DNA of 64,000 bases from Cepaea nemoralis. Its lineage: Eukaryota > Mollusca > Gastropoda > Stylommatophora > Helicidae. Below the pieces are notes generated by a model. The model had not been told where the DNA came from. It ran no database searches and worked only from the letters and a program-made list of their open reading frames with translations. Both the position numbers and the translations under genes were made by a program. The stretch's first letter is position 1. Every line of letters starts with the position of its first letter. The stretch lies in contig JACEFZ010014577.1 of assembly GCA_014155875.1 (NCBI GenBank), positions 191,001 through 255,000 of the forward strand. The letters are read 5' to 3'. This document shows, piece after piece, positions 34,180-45,310 of the stretch.

Positions 34180-34840
34180 ATATGTTAGTAGTTTGGGCAG
34201 TCCTGGAGTATGTGCTCTGCTGTCTGCGACGCCAAACCACATGTGCACATAGATGAGTCACCAATCTTGAATTTTGTATACATGTGGTTGTGTAATCTAT
34301 TGTGTCCTGTTCTGAGGCACAGAATAATGACCTGTTCTGGTCTGTCCATAACGTGGTAGTCGTCTTGAGTAGGGTTTGGTGGCCTTCTGACTGATTTGAT
34401 CATTCTTATTCTTTTTTGGTGGTAATGTAATGGGCGCATCAGGCTGTTCTTCTTTTGCTCCTTCCTTAGGCCAATCGATCAGCTCTGTCGTTTCCGGGTA
34501 CTCCACAGTAGGGTGGTATCCACTGTATGGTGACCTTATGCTGAATGCTAAGTTCAGGAAAGTAATGTCCTGAGAACTGGTAATTTCCCAGACAGGAGTG
34601 CCTCTATTACTGATTTTGCATCTGTCAATATCACCACAGGTTGGTGTACCATGGCTGGTATTTTGTAGTTTCTCTGTTGCTATCTGATTGCCTAAATTTC
34701 AGCATCATACTTATGGCAGTACTTTCCTGTTGGAACTCTGGCTGTTTCCAGAATGTAGAACTATCTGTGAAAGCATAGTGTTTGAAAATGCATAATATGA
34801 AGTGTGAGTGTGAACCTGATGAGAGTGGCATTTTGCTTAA
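34180..34840 (-). mobile_element. LINE C-terminal remnant with CCHC motif
   Basis: The minus strand encodes LRTGHNRLHNHMYTKFKI and CTCGLASQTAEHILQDCP (34190-34310), the zinc-binding C-terminus pattern found in Jockey/CR1-like LINEs (RTGHxxLxxHL...C.CG....EHxLxxCP). Upstream frames (34297-34506, 34631-34831) carry more of the same region, including TPVWEI. Frameshifted throughout. Confidence 0.75.
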
Positions 34841-34879
34841 TCTGTAAAACTTTGTGTTAAAATAAATGCGTGAAAATGG

Positions 34880-35036
34880 TGTGTGTATAGTGTGTGTGTG
34901 TGAGTGTGTGTGTATGAGTGTGTGTGTGTGTATGTGTGTGTGTGTATGTGTGTGTGTGTATGTGTGGGTGTGTATGTGTGTGGGTGTGTATGTGTATATA
35001 TGTATGTGTGTATGTGTGTGTGTACGTGTGTGTATT
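34880..35036. repeat. (GT)n-rich microsatellite
   Basis: GTGTGTGT with regular TATG interruptions. Confidence 0.95.
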
Positions 35037-35067
35037 GAGTTTTTCGGAACAAGTATTTGGCCTGTGC

Positions 35068-35305
35068 CTGCTCCGTGGTGAAGGCGTTACAGACGCAGTT
35101 CATTATCCCAGATATCCGCGTTCGAAACACAGCTGTGGGCGATTTTACAGAAGACCGCCTTACCTTGGGTGCTTTGGAACTGTTATGGGTGCTGGAAGTT
35201 CAGAAAGCATTGGCAAACTACTGAACGTAAACTTGCCAAGAAATCACAAACAGCCAAAACATGCTCGGTTTGAGGGAGACATCCTGCTATGGATATGCAG
35301 CTAAC
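35068..35305 (+). mobile_element. SINE family B copy, with tRNA-like head
   Basis: Plus orientation: head CTCCGTGGTGAAGGCGTTAC with B box GTTCGAAAC (about 35130-35138), then the family body (GTTCAGAAAGCATTGGCAAA, CTTGCCAAGAAATCAC, ACATGCTCGG, GGATATGCAG). Confidence 0.82.
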
Positions 35306-35865
35306 TATTTTGGGGGGCTTAATTTGGCCCGTATAACAGGCGGTAAAAATTGTGTTATTGTGTATTCTAAGATGGAAAAATACCCATAAAAAAGTATGAA
35401 TATTATATTGAAGAGAAATAAAAAACTCAGTTAGAAAATTATCACGCATCTAAACTTATACCTAATTTTCAAAAAGATGCTTTAAACATGATTTAACTTT
35501 ATACACATTTATTTACAAACCATATACTTTTAGTTAACCGTTTCAACTCTATACAAAATATTGATAAATACTACAATTATTTAAAGTAGATAATATAGTT
35601 AGGATAATATGACTAACTTCCCTTGAAATAATTTATGTTGTTATGTCCCTTTGCAATATTTTAATTTCAATCAAATCTCGGATTTCGACGCCTTCAGTTT
35701 GGACGATTTCATCTTTCGTCGAATTTTTGCTCGATAAATTTGTCTTGGTTTTCGTCGGTTGCCTAGGATTTCGTTGGCGTGACCACATAACCTCGTGGCT
35801 AATTTTGCGAAAACAGGGACCACGCGTTCTTCCTGCTCGGGTTGAATTGTTTATTGTTGTGTGCT
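35306..35865. other. AT-rich spacer, no gene recognised
   Basis: 35306-35640 is AT-rich and featureless. 35640-35865 has a higher coding-like composition (minus-strand frame with GPCFRKISHEVMWSRQR) but no recognised domain; it may be part of an unidentified repeat. Confidence 0.35.
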
Positions 35866-35867
35866 GG

Positions 35868-36425
35868 GAACAGTTCATAACATCTGATAATGGAGATGTC
35901 TTGAAGAGATTAGAACAAGAATCGCCATGGCGAAAGTAGCCTTTAGCAAGATGAAAAACATTCTGACCAATAAAAGATGTCAATCGAAACGAGAAAATGA
36001 GTGTTGAGGGCATACATAGAGCCTGTTCTTTTGTATGGATGTGAAACTTGGACAATGAGTAGTCAAGCTGGAAAAAATCTGATGGCTGCAGAAATGTGGT
36101 TTCTGAGGAAAATGCAAAGAATACCATGGACAGAAGAAAAACCAATGACCAAGTACTACAGGAGACAAATGAAAATCGTAAACTGATTAGAGAAATTAGA
36201 CGTAGACAGTCAAAATTTTTTGGACATGTTATGAGAAGAAATGATTAGAGAACTTAGTGACAACTGGCAAGATCGAAGGGAATAGCCAAAGGAAGACCGA
36301 GAGGAAAATACCTGGAGGGCTTGGCCACATCGCATGGACGAGACAGGAACACTGAGCTGATCACGACTCTGGTGATCAGTGAAATGGCGAGTCATGACTG
36401 CCCACGCTTTCCGGCATGGCACATG
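35868..36425 (+). mobile_element. LINE family C, C-terminal region and 3' end
   Basis: After a short RT-C remnant (SDNGDVLKRLEQESPWRK), the frame from 36001 reads LRAYIEPVLLYGCETWTMSS, AEMWFLRKMQRIPWT, then the shifted FFGHVMRRN and GRPRGKYLEGL-like ends. It is the opposite strand of the copy at 31783 and ends at TGGCACATGATTGATT, without an (ATC)n tail. Confidence 0.8.
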
Positions 36426-36454
36426 ATTGATTGACACATACATTCCTTACATAT

Positions 36455-36502
36455 TTTGTCTTTCCACCCCCACAAGTTTACGCGGAATGTATGTTTCACC
36501 TG

Positions 36503-36565
<63 letters not shown>

Positions 36566-36609
36566 CTCTCTCTCTCTCTCGTCTGTCTGGGCGTCTGTCT
36601 GTTTGCCTA

Positions 36610-36688
<79 letters not shown>

Positions 36689-36875
36689 CATCCATTTTTA
36701 TTTTGTCTATGGGCGTAGACAATAAGCTAAAAATTAGCATTCCCTTAAAATATGGCTTCCTATCAGTTCTGGGTCACACAGTTACAGAAGTGGGAGATCA
36801 CCTTTTCGTTGTTGTTCATTTCCCTGTCTATCAGATGACAGGTTATGATGTATTCTTCGGCATTGAAACCAAATC
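36455..36875. repeat. Repeat F: conserved flanks around a long (TC)n(TGTC)n tract
   Basis: CTTTCCACCCCCACAAGTTTA...TTTCACCTGTC, then TC (36507-36580), then CTGT units (36582-36689), then ATTCCCTTAAAATATGGCTTCC...GTTACAGAAGTG...GTTGTTGTTCATT...GTATTCTTCGGC. The same flanks occur at 51800-52215 with the two microsatellites in reversed order. Confidence 0.8.
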
Positions 36876-37265
36876 TGTTTATTTGTTTCTAAGGAAATGT
36901 CATTTGGACCCAGTGAGTTGGTGGCCTGATATCAAATTACAACGAGACGCTCTAGCGCCATGTAAATGTCCAGGCAACGTTTTGTTTGGGAGACATGAAG
37001 CGGAGATTTGTAATTAGCAATTAGAGCCCGTGAACTGTTCCCCGGGAGATATGTGTCCAAATATCAATCTTTTCCTTGTGATAGTCTCTGGGTGTCAAAT
37101 ACAATGGGGAGGACTGAATCCTGCCCGCATCAATCCCCCTTTGTCTGCTAGGTACCTAAAGGGCTCATTTAATTTATTTATACACTGTTGGTCTATGCTT
37201 TCTCTTTTTAAACATATCTTACCATATACCATCATTTTAATACTTGTGATATGGCATTGATTTAA
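36876..37265. other. No recognisable feature
   Basis: Single-copy-looking sequence. The open frame here continues from the microsatellite and has no domain. Confidence 0.4.
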
Positions 37266-37267
37266 AG

Positions 37268-37429
37268 ACCGCCACACACACACACGCACACACTTACATA
37301 CACACTCATACACACACGCGTGCTGGACACACCTGCACCCCACCACCACACACACACACATACACACACACACATATATAGCAACTGTAATACCATACAT
37401 GACGCACTATATTTAATTGTACAAAGTCA

Positions 37430-37474
<45 letters not shown>

Positions 37475-37475
37475 A
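37268..37475. repeat. (CA)n and (AAT)n microsatellites
   Basis: CA-rich at 37274-37377 and AAT/ATA at 37431-37472. Confidence 0.93.
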
Positions 37476-37659
37476 ATACCGTCCGTAAAAACAATTACAG
37501 TTGTGATATACGTTACGTTCTATCCTGTTATTTGGTTCTCCTGTATTGTTTCCTTTCTTCAGGAAAATCTCTCACGGGATTTGCGATTGTTGTTTCTAAG
37601 ATTAGAATGTTGGAGACTTTTTATGTGATAAAGTTGTTGGACAATTTCTTTGTTCGACA

Positions 37660-38020
37660 GTTCTGTAATTATATAATGCTTTGTTTCTTAATTTCCATAT
37701 GTATTGCTATGTACTCTGCCAATAGAACAAGTAAGCTTTGTATGGGTTGTCTTGTGTGGGGTAAGGTATGGAATTTATCATGATTGCTTTGTAAATATCT
37801 GTTCTTTGTTTCGTATGAGTATTTAGGGTGTTTTGTAGGAGATCTTTGTTGGCATGATTGTGTTGCATTGTAATAGATGTGTTCTTCTGTTTCTTGGATG
37901 TTCCGTCTACTAACGCTTGACACTGTAGTATTTGTTTTGTTATTTTTGCTTGTTCCGCTGTTTGTTGGAAGTCATGTAATTTCTCTGCTTTGCAAGTAAT
38001 TTGCCTTCTTATGAAGATTA
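37660..38020 (-). mobile_element. LINE 3' remnant with zinc-binding tail, copy 1
   Basis: The minus strand reads SVSRRNIQETEEHIYYNAT and LAEYIAIHM, parallel to CQLCRQNIQETEDHILFTCP and LAEYRYVVW in the copy at 48965-49644. Here the Cys ligands are lost. Confidence 0.7.
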
Positions 38021-38162
38021 GAGCAAGTTTCGGTATAATCTGTAAGTGAAATATCTATTCCTTAATTTTATTCTGGAATTGTACTTAGTATTTCCCTAGT
38101 AGCATAAATGAAGATTTGATTTAAATGCATAAGAACAGACGGTCATCATTTTCATCGAGATA

Positions 38163-38220
38163 CAGAGACAATGAACAAAATATTGTCCGGCAATATTTCG
38201 TGGTATCTCGTCAGATGCAT
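38163..38220 (-). ncRNA. Hammerhead-like motif, weak candidate
   Basis: On the minus strand: CTGACGA (38208-38214), an 8-base GATACCAC, GAAA, then a six-bp stem ATATTG/CAATAT (38180-38185 with 38191-38196) followed by T. The conserved CUGANGA and GAAA boxes and the closing A-U pair before the cleavage base are in the order of a hammerhead ribozyme. Stem II is reduced to about one G-C pair, so activity is doubtful. Penelope-like elements are known to carry hammerheads, and the same boxes occur at the ends of the Penelope-like arms at 49.7 and 50.75 kb. Confidence 0.3.
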
Positions 38221-38221
38221 G

Positions 38222-38466
38222 TTTTGCTTATCCTTACAGGAACCATCGCTGCCAATATCAGCATCTTTCACGCTGAATATGTGATTTCTTGGCAAGATTA
38301 CGCTCAGTAGTTTGCCATTGCATTGCTTCTGAGCGACCGGCTTCATACTCTCAGAAGTCACTGGCGCGAATCGAACGCTTCCAATTCTCGTGCGCTCACG
38401 TCAACTACCGAGAGTATTCAGGGTTACGGAGAAAGCTGCTAACCCTCTCGACCAGGAAGACCAGAT
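38222..38466 (-). mobile_element. SINE family B copy
   Basis: CTTACAGGAACCATCGCTGCCAATATCAGCAT, AAGATTACGCTCAGTAGTTTGCCATTGC, GAGCGACCGGCTTCATAC and a degraded tRNA-like head near 38430-38466 on the minus strand. It adjoins the hammerhead-like sequence. Confidence 0.75.
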
Positions 38467-38594
38467 GCATACTGCAGAGTTATTTGTCATATAAAGTGTA
38501 TACACAAATAACACGTTGGATGAAATGTTAACTATACATTAGCTGATACTGTGGAGTATCAATAGATACTTTGAAATAAAACACTCTAACAGCA

Positions 38595-39010
38595 CAATCT
38601 TCCTACCCACCTCTATGCTACAAATGCCAAACCAGGACAATGATAGTAAAAGAGAAAAGAAAAAACATTACAACAACGGAAATCAGATTCATGAGAAGGA
38701 TACGCAATGTATCAAGAAGAGTGAAAATCAGAAATGAAGAAATCAGGAGTAAAGTTGGAGTTATAGCAGCGCTAGATTTCACCATAAATACACAAAGTTA
38801 AATGGTTTAGCATAATATCAAAGCTACCAACTAAGAGTATACCACAACAAGCAATGATGTACTGACCAAACGGAACCAGAAGAAGAGGCGACCATGTAAA
38901 CAATGGTACAGAGGGAAATAACAAAGTTCATGGGAATCATGATATATGAAGCCCATAAACGGGCACTCTCCAGCTCGTTTGTTCTTCACCTCGACAACGC
39001 AAGGTACACA
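38595..39010 (+). mobile_element. LINE C-terminal remnant
   Basis: Frames contain IRFMRRIRNVSRRVKIRNEEIRSKVGV and, shifted, VKWFSIISKLP, equivalent to the MRFLRRI.GVSRRDRIRNE.IR..LGV...LKWFGHV pattern. Stops interrupt it. Confidence 0.7.
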
Positions 39011-39875
39011 GAGGAACAAGATAAGGACACGAGGGAGACCTGACAGAACTGTATCCCCACTGCTACTCGATTACTAACTGTCTTTCAGTTCTATCTATGT
39101 AAGTCGCTTGCCACTCCACTCTGGAATTGACAAATGCAGTTGATGTGTTGTAAAAGGCAATGGCTCTTTTACAAATGGAATGGTTATCGAGGTTGTTTGA
39201 TCGTCTTTCGGGCAGCAAAGAATATGAGATTTCCAGCTGGCCGTAACTAACATTTTACACAATTTTTAAACTTCTAGAGGTTAGTTTGCAAAAATAAGTT
39301 GTTTTTTTCCCCATATACACATCTTTAATTTCTCTAAGATTATAGTGTACAATTATTAACATAGTAAGCAGAAGTTAGTTTGCAACAGTGTATTCGTGTT
39401 TATTAATTATATTGTTTATGAATGCTTATGGTTACCTTTTAACGGGTTTGACATTTAACTTCTTTCCAAGTTCAAGGACCAGACGGGTATGGATTTTCTG
39501 GTAAGCCCTAAGCTGAAGGACTGGAACGAAGATGATGATGGTTTTCTTGCGTTGTACATCGATCTCCTTGGCTCCTATGATAACAGCTCATAAAGAGATG
39601 CCTGCAGGTCAGAGTTCATCTCAAACTCCAGGTGAGCCTGACTGATGGAAGACTCGAACTCGTCGGGTGTTTCGCCCTGAGGCTTGACTATTTTTGCATT
39701 TGTTGAATACACCTTTGACATAAATAATTGACACATAACAACAAATACAGGTTTAAAAACAGAACTGACAAGAGTTTACATTTAACAACTAAGCCTTTTA
39801 CGGGCATGACAAAAATTAATTTCTTTTGTTTTCCCCACTAAAGCACTTCTTTTTTTTCCTTTTTTTAACGTTTAT
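39011..39875. other. No recognisable gene
   Basis: Includes GACTCGAACTCGTCGGG near 39653, loosely like a tRNA B box, but no head or body of a known SINE was found. Confidence 0.35.
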
Positions 39876-40040
39876 TTCATACAAATCAATGTATATTTAC
39901 AAGGTGTAATGTGTGTTTCTTTTGTTTGTGTATATTACAGAGCGTTGCCGTTTGTTAGTGTTAGGTGTCACATGTGTGAACAAAGCAAATACATACATAT
40001 ATACAGTTATATTATGACATTTATGGCATAGTGCATGTAA
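39876..40040. repeat. Repeat G, copy 1
   Basis: GTATATTTACAAGGTGTAATGTGTGTTTCTT...ACAGAGCGTTGCCGTTTGTTA...ACATTTATGGCAT, repeated at 51620-51790 directly before repeat F. Here it is followed by CA microsatellite instead. Confidence 0.75.
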
Positions 40041-40044
40041 ACGC

Positions 40045-40300
40045 GCGCACACACACACACAAACACACACTCATACACATGCGCGTGCAAATACATGCAA
40101 CACACACACACACACCTGCATCCACATCCAGACGCATACATATATTACTGCCAGCGACACAGACACACATCCACAATATATTTCATGTTGCACATTTAAA
40201 TATAATAATGGGAAAATTAATAATAATGGTAGCAGTAGTAATAAACGTATTAATAATAATAAGTAATAATAATAATAAATAATAAATAATAATAATTGTC
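40045..40300. repeat. (CA)n and (AAT)n microsatellites
   Basis: CA at 40045-40115 with interruptions, AATAAT at 40203-40300. Confidence 0.9.
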
Positions 40301-40433
40301 AGATTATTTGGCCTGTTAAACATTATTGTTTTTAAATTCATGTTTTCCTTTAAAATTCCGAATACAACAAATGCATTAATATACACATATGCGATAATAT
40401 TACATTATGGCATGTGCAATTGCCTACACATTA

Positions 40434-40434
40434 C

Positions 40435-40500
<66 letters not shown>

Positions 40501-40600
40501 CTGATGACGATGATGATGACGATGATGATGATGATGATGATGACGACGACGACGACGATGATGATGATGATGATGATGACGACGATGATGATGATGATGG

Positions 40601-40674
<74 letters not shown>

Positions 40675-40675
40675 C

Positions 40676-40755
<80 letters not shown>

Positions 40756-40775
40756 GTGATGATAATGATGATGAT
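40434..40775. repeat. (ATG)n/(GAC)n microsatellite, left part
   Basis: About 340 bp of ATG triplets with GAC blocks near 40540-40585. It continues at 48339-48464 on the other side of the LTR element, so the original array was about 470 bp. The poly-Asp/poly-Met frames are artefacts. Confidence 0.97.
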
Positions 40776-41297
40776 TGTCAGAGTCTAATGTATTGCCAGA
40801 AGAGATGCAGGGACATCGTTACGCCCGCCAGGCGAATAGTTCCCTAGCTGGGATGCTGTAACATCGTTACGCCCGCCAGGCGAGTATTAGTTACCTGCCT
40901 GCGAGGCTGCCGGCTGACGAGACAGCCAGCGGTCAGGCAAGGACAAAGCAGGACGCACGCAGGCCTCGTGAAGCCACTTCAGGTGGGCAGGCGCGTTGCG
41001 AGAAATAGCCAGACAGCTCTGGGACTCGGACTCGACTGGACGTATGATGGGAGAAAGGCTTGTGTAGTTTCTGTGGCCCGAAAGTCGAGTGTCTGTACAT
41101 CTTGTGAGACTGATTGTAAGCTGTGGTTGCCTGTAAGGTGTATTGTTATAACTTATGTATTGTGATGATCATCTCTAGATCGTGATCTGTAAATAAATCC
41201 ATCGAAACTTAGTGTCGTTGAGTCTCAAGTCAAATCACGTTGTATTTGTACTGTCTCACATGTGTTAGGTTAACGAGCCAGGTTTAAGACCCTGACA
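40776..41297 (+). repeat. 5' LTR of the Gmr1-like element
   Basis: 522 bp, TGTCAG...CTGACA. A 23-bp motif ACATCGTTACGCCCGCCAGG plus CGA occurs twice, at 40813 and 40861. A polyadenylation signal AATAAA is at about 41191. It differs from the 3' LTR at only a handful of positions by eye. No convincing tRNA primer site was recognised just downstream. Confidence 0.93.
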
Positions 41298-42150
41298 TGT
41301 GTGGACGTGGTGGCATTCGTTCCGGCTTTAAAATGAACGTGGTTTAAGTAATTAACATGTAAACCTAGATTTGTGAACTTAGAAATTTCTGTTCCACTTT
41401 AGAGTACATTTAAATGTGATTGTGAAGGCTCATTTTGATATATATTATTACATTGTTTGAACATGGAGACTAAATGTGAAACGTACAGTGCATACATATT
41501 GTTTGATCTTGTAAACGTGTAAAACATTTGTGATTGTGGAACTTGTCACCGTTTGACCTTGTCGACATTGTGAAGTTGTCGCCATTGTGACCTTGTCGCC
41601 ATCTTGTAAACTTGATGTCTATGTCCTTACTGAATGTCATCTTAATGTAAGTGATGTGTCATCAATGTTGTAGAGTGTTGAGATATAGTTAGATTGTCTT
41701 TGTAAAGTGAATTGTAGAAAGCAGAAAGTTTGGAAAGAAAGTGACTGTGATTGTTGGAAAAAAAATTGTTGACGTGACAACATTACGACCTACAAATTAC
41801 TACTCAACGCCATACAAACCTAACCAAAACTTAGTGACAAGCATACACACCACATCAAACAGACGTTAATTTATTTCCTCCAAAAAAACAAAGCAGGTTT
41901 TCTGTGCCATCTGAAACCCTTGCCCGTAGAGGTCATTTGTGTTTTGAAGTAGCGACCCTACAGTTCCTAGCCCAAATTTCAACCGTTCTTCACCGCATCC
42001 AGGACACTTGAGTATATTTTTTCTTTCTATATACTTTCGGATGCAAATTTACTGCACATATTGTAAATTAGAACACAATTGTAAATTGTTCACGTTACTA
42101 ACAACTTGTAACAAATTGTGTGTTCTGATATTTCATCTGCATTTTCCATC
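41298..42150 (+). other. 5' leader of the Gmr1-like element
   Basis: Non-coding, about 850 bp, with a short GTCGCCATTGTGACCTTGTC-like repeat near 41530-41610. Gag coding appears to begin near the ATG of MSSLNDSSIWV (42151). Confidence 0.5.
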
Positions 42151-43235
42151 ATGTCGTCATTAAATGATTCATCGATATGGGTTTTAAAGTTAAAGTTAAC
42201 AGGTGACGAATTAACAGAAGTGGAGTGAACTAAAATACTCTGAACACCTCGCGTGAGAAAGCTAATGACGCGATTGAAAGAGCAGGCTGAAAGAGACCTT
42301 AAAGCAAGGCAGAGACATGCAACGCGGCCTTAAAGCAGGCAGAGATTAGAAAGATGAACAGAATAAAGAATGCAGAATAGCAGCGCAAAGTAAACGGAAG
42401 AGCTGGAAGTGCAACTAAAAATCAAACAACTTGATACTGAGACTGCCATAAACAAAGAGTCCAAGAAATCTGAGAGTACTGGAGAAAGAAAACCAGTACA
42501 AGAAATATCAAGGTATCGTAAGAAATTATACCTCGGGTGACTGCATTGCAGCCTTCACCCAAAATTTTTAGACTTTTAATGGACCATTATCCAGGTCCCA
42601 TTGTCTGAATGGAATATAATTTATATGAGAAGTTTATCAGGGGGGGAGCTCTGAAAGTCATAGAGACTATCCCCAAAGACCTCAGAAAAGATTACCATTA
42701 TCTAAAATCAAAGATTATGGCACATTTTAATGTTAGATGAGGCAGGTACAGAGAACAATTCAGCAAGTTGAGCCCCAAACCGACTCAAACGTTCTCTGAC
42801 TACCTCTGCTTAGTCCGAGATATATTTTCCAAATGGACTTCAGCAGCTAAAATTGATAAGAACTATCAAAAGTTAGAAGATCTTATCATCAGAGATAAAG
42901 TCATTTCATCTATTCCATCAGCATTTTTCAAAGTTTTTGCAAGAGAATGAATGTACGAGTGTAGAGCAGATTGAGAGACGTGGTTCGGCTTATTACACAG
43001 CCAACAAACATTGTTTTGCCAGTGAAGCTACTGAAACCAATTTTGTAGCAGCGGCTAACTATGACAAACACTATAGTAGGCAAAAACCTTATAAGCCTAC
43101 ATCTGAGAAGTACAACCATTGTAACTATTGTAGAATGTCACATCATCAAGGTGAGATGTGCGACAAGAACCCCGCATATCTTACATATTTACAGAACATC
43201 GTAAACAGACAAGATAAGAGCGTAATCCTTTAGAA
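42151..43235 (+). pseudogene. Gag of the Gmr1-like element, frameshifted
   Basis: A probable start at 42151 (MSSLNDSSIWVLKLKLTGDE) is followed by stops. Coding similarity resumes with ETIPKDLRKDYHYLKSKIM, then frame 42768-42950 (TQTFSDYLCLVRDIFSKWTS, a capsid-type helical segment) and 42937-43233. The latter carries CNYCRMSHHQGEMC, a C-X2-C-X4-H-X4-C zinc knuckle for RNA binding. At least three shifts break the reading frame. The role would be particle formation and RNA packaging. Confidence 0.78.
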
Positions 43236-43489
43236 ATTTGCGTAAATGTTTTCCTCTGTAAGGCGTCTATGGACATTATCGCCATGAATTGTAAAGGTAG
43301 GCAAATGACCAAGAAAGCCAATGCCGCCTTATTTGATAGTTCATCATCAGATGAAGAACAATCAGAGAAACACCCTGTGAACTCAGCACAGGCTTTTGAT
43401 ATGTTTAACGCAAATAAATGTACTGCTTTGTAATACCTTTTATGAAGATGGTATTTTAACATGCGGCCACTCCATTCCTATTGCCAATG

Positions 43490-43800
43490 AAGAAGCTAAT
43501 TTGGTAATAGACTTCCAAAGGCAGAATAAACATCCATCAAGGATATGTGAATGGCAAGTCCTGCTACAGTCCTTCGGGACACGGGAAGTTCACTGATTGG
43601 ACTGAAGAGAACGTTCATAATGCCTACAGACTATACAGGCAGGCACGTAACATGCAGAACATTCTCCTGGCAATATTGAAAAGTACCCACTAGCATGGGC
43701 ATATATTCAAACACCTTTCCTCACTGGGAAAGTAAAATGCGCAGCAACCCGGTGTGTGATATTATAATTGGAAATTTACCAGAGGTGAATGATATGCCTC
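43490..43800 (+). pseudogene. Aspartic protease remnant
   Basis: In the frame starting CCT at 43560 the DNA encodes PATVLRDTGSSLIGL; the DTG catalytic triplet is at 43578-43586, the signature of retropepsins. Downstream VILIIGNLPEV-like residues (around 43755-43785) correspond to the ILG flap-end region, reached after a frameshift. It would cleave the polyprotein. It lies after Gag and before integrase, as expected. Confidence 0.8.
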
Positions 43801-44180
43801 ATGACATAACATCTCTTTGCATTAATGAGATCACAACATCACCATCAAATGTCATCATTGATAATGTTGTACCACCTAATGAATGTATGATAGCTAACGT
43901 AGCACTAGTATCTCATGACATCATTGATAACACTGTTTCATCACCATCTGATATCATTGAATGTGTGAACGCAGTAACCAGATCTACTGCTAGAATGCAA
44001 GATGAAATTAATCAAACTGAGGCTATAGAAATGCTTAGCCCAGTATTACTACCTCCTAAAACCATGAAGGAGACTTTTGTAACAGCCCAAAGGCTGACCC
44101 TTCATTGTCAAAATATTTTAATCTGATCGGCCAAAAGCCAAAGTTAACCAAAATGCAAGATGGCATTTTTGCTTTGAAAA
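43800..44180 (+). pseudogene. Linker region between protease and integrase
   Basis: A 143-codon open frame (43695-44126) with no recognised domain, rich in Ser, Asn and Ile, with repeated SPSNVII/SHDIID-like phrases. Such spacers are common between PR and the next domain. Kept as part of pol. Confidence 0.5.
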
Positions 44181-45310
44181 ATTGTATCCCTCACCAGGTA
44201 TTATACCAGAGGTGACACCACAACAGAGCAAACTGTTTTTGCCAATTGAGTATCGTAAGCAAGCCTTACATCTTGCCCATGATATACCTCTTGCAGGGCA
44301 TATGGCATACGCTAAGACCAGATCAAGATTATTATTACAGTTTTATTGGCCCAAATTCTGCAATGACATAAGCAATATTGCAGGAGTTGTGACATCTGCC
44401 AAAAACTTGTAAAGAAAGGAAAAAACCCACAGGCAAAGTTACAAATTACTGACTTAGCCAGTCGACCTTTTGAGAAAATATCTGTCGACATAGTGGGCCC
44501 TCTTAATCAGATATACAACCAGAGGGAATAAATATATATTAACTGTTATTGATCAATGTAGCCGCTGGCCTGAAGCGATTCCGCTAAAGAACATAACTGC
44601 CAATGACATAATGGAAGTTTTCTTCCATATATTTTCACGGATAGGATTTCCAGACACAATCCAATCAGATAGGGGAAGTCAGTTCATTGCCGCATCTACT
44701 CAAGCTTTCACCAAAATGTTAGGGGTGAAGCAATGTTTCAATTCCCCGTACCATCCTCACTCGAGCGGAATTATAGAAAATTTAACGGTGATTTAAAGCA
44801 TATGCTTGCTAAAGTCACGCAAGAGCACCCCAATAACTGGGACGTATATTTACCTGCTATTCTCTTTGCTTATCGCGAGGTGCCACATGCTAGTACAGGT
44901 TTCTCTCCTTTTGAACTTATCTATGGTGCCAAACCACGTGGCCCATTAAGCATCTATCATCAAATGTTAACTGAATCCACTCCTTTACTCAAACCCATAT
45001 CATCATACGTATATGTTACATCATTGCGTGAAAGAATCATCAAATCTTGTATAATTGCAAAGGATGCACTAAAATTATCTGGTGCTACATATAGACAATA
45101 TGCTGACAAAGGTAACAGGACAAATAACGTTGACACCCTGGACAGGACGTTCTTCTTCTTCTACCTAGTGACAGACACTTATTGACTGATTCTTGGCAAG
45201 GACCATTTAAAGTGACGAGACAGATTTCACCTGTAGACTATCGAGATCCAAATAAAAGACAAACACAAAATATTCCACGTCAATATGCTAAGACCATATT
45301 ACAACAGAGA
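44180..45310 (+). pseudogene. Integrase of the Gmr1-like element
   Basis: Zinc domain: HLAHDIPLAGHMAYAKTR supplies the His pair, and a CRSCDIC pair follows after a one-base shift near 44378. Catalytic core: VDIVGPL (first Asp, 44487-44489), QSDRGSQF (second Asp, 44668-44670) and SSGIIEN (Glu, 44776-44778). The second Asp and the Glu have 35 residues between them, as required for D,D(35)E. Then WQGPFKVTR and HVNMLRPYY form the GPY/F module at about 45195-45300. The last module runs without a stop into RT-type sequence. It would insert the DNA copy; frameshifts make it inactive as it stands. Confidence 0.9.

Noticed and set aside
35085..35140. tRNA gene
   Set aside because: Same reasoning; it is the head of SINE family B, seen in seven copies.
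40407..40847. 146-codon poly-Met/poly-Asp frame
   Set aside because: ATG microsatellite read through into the LTR; not a gene.
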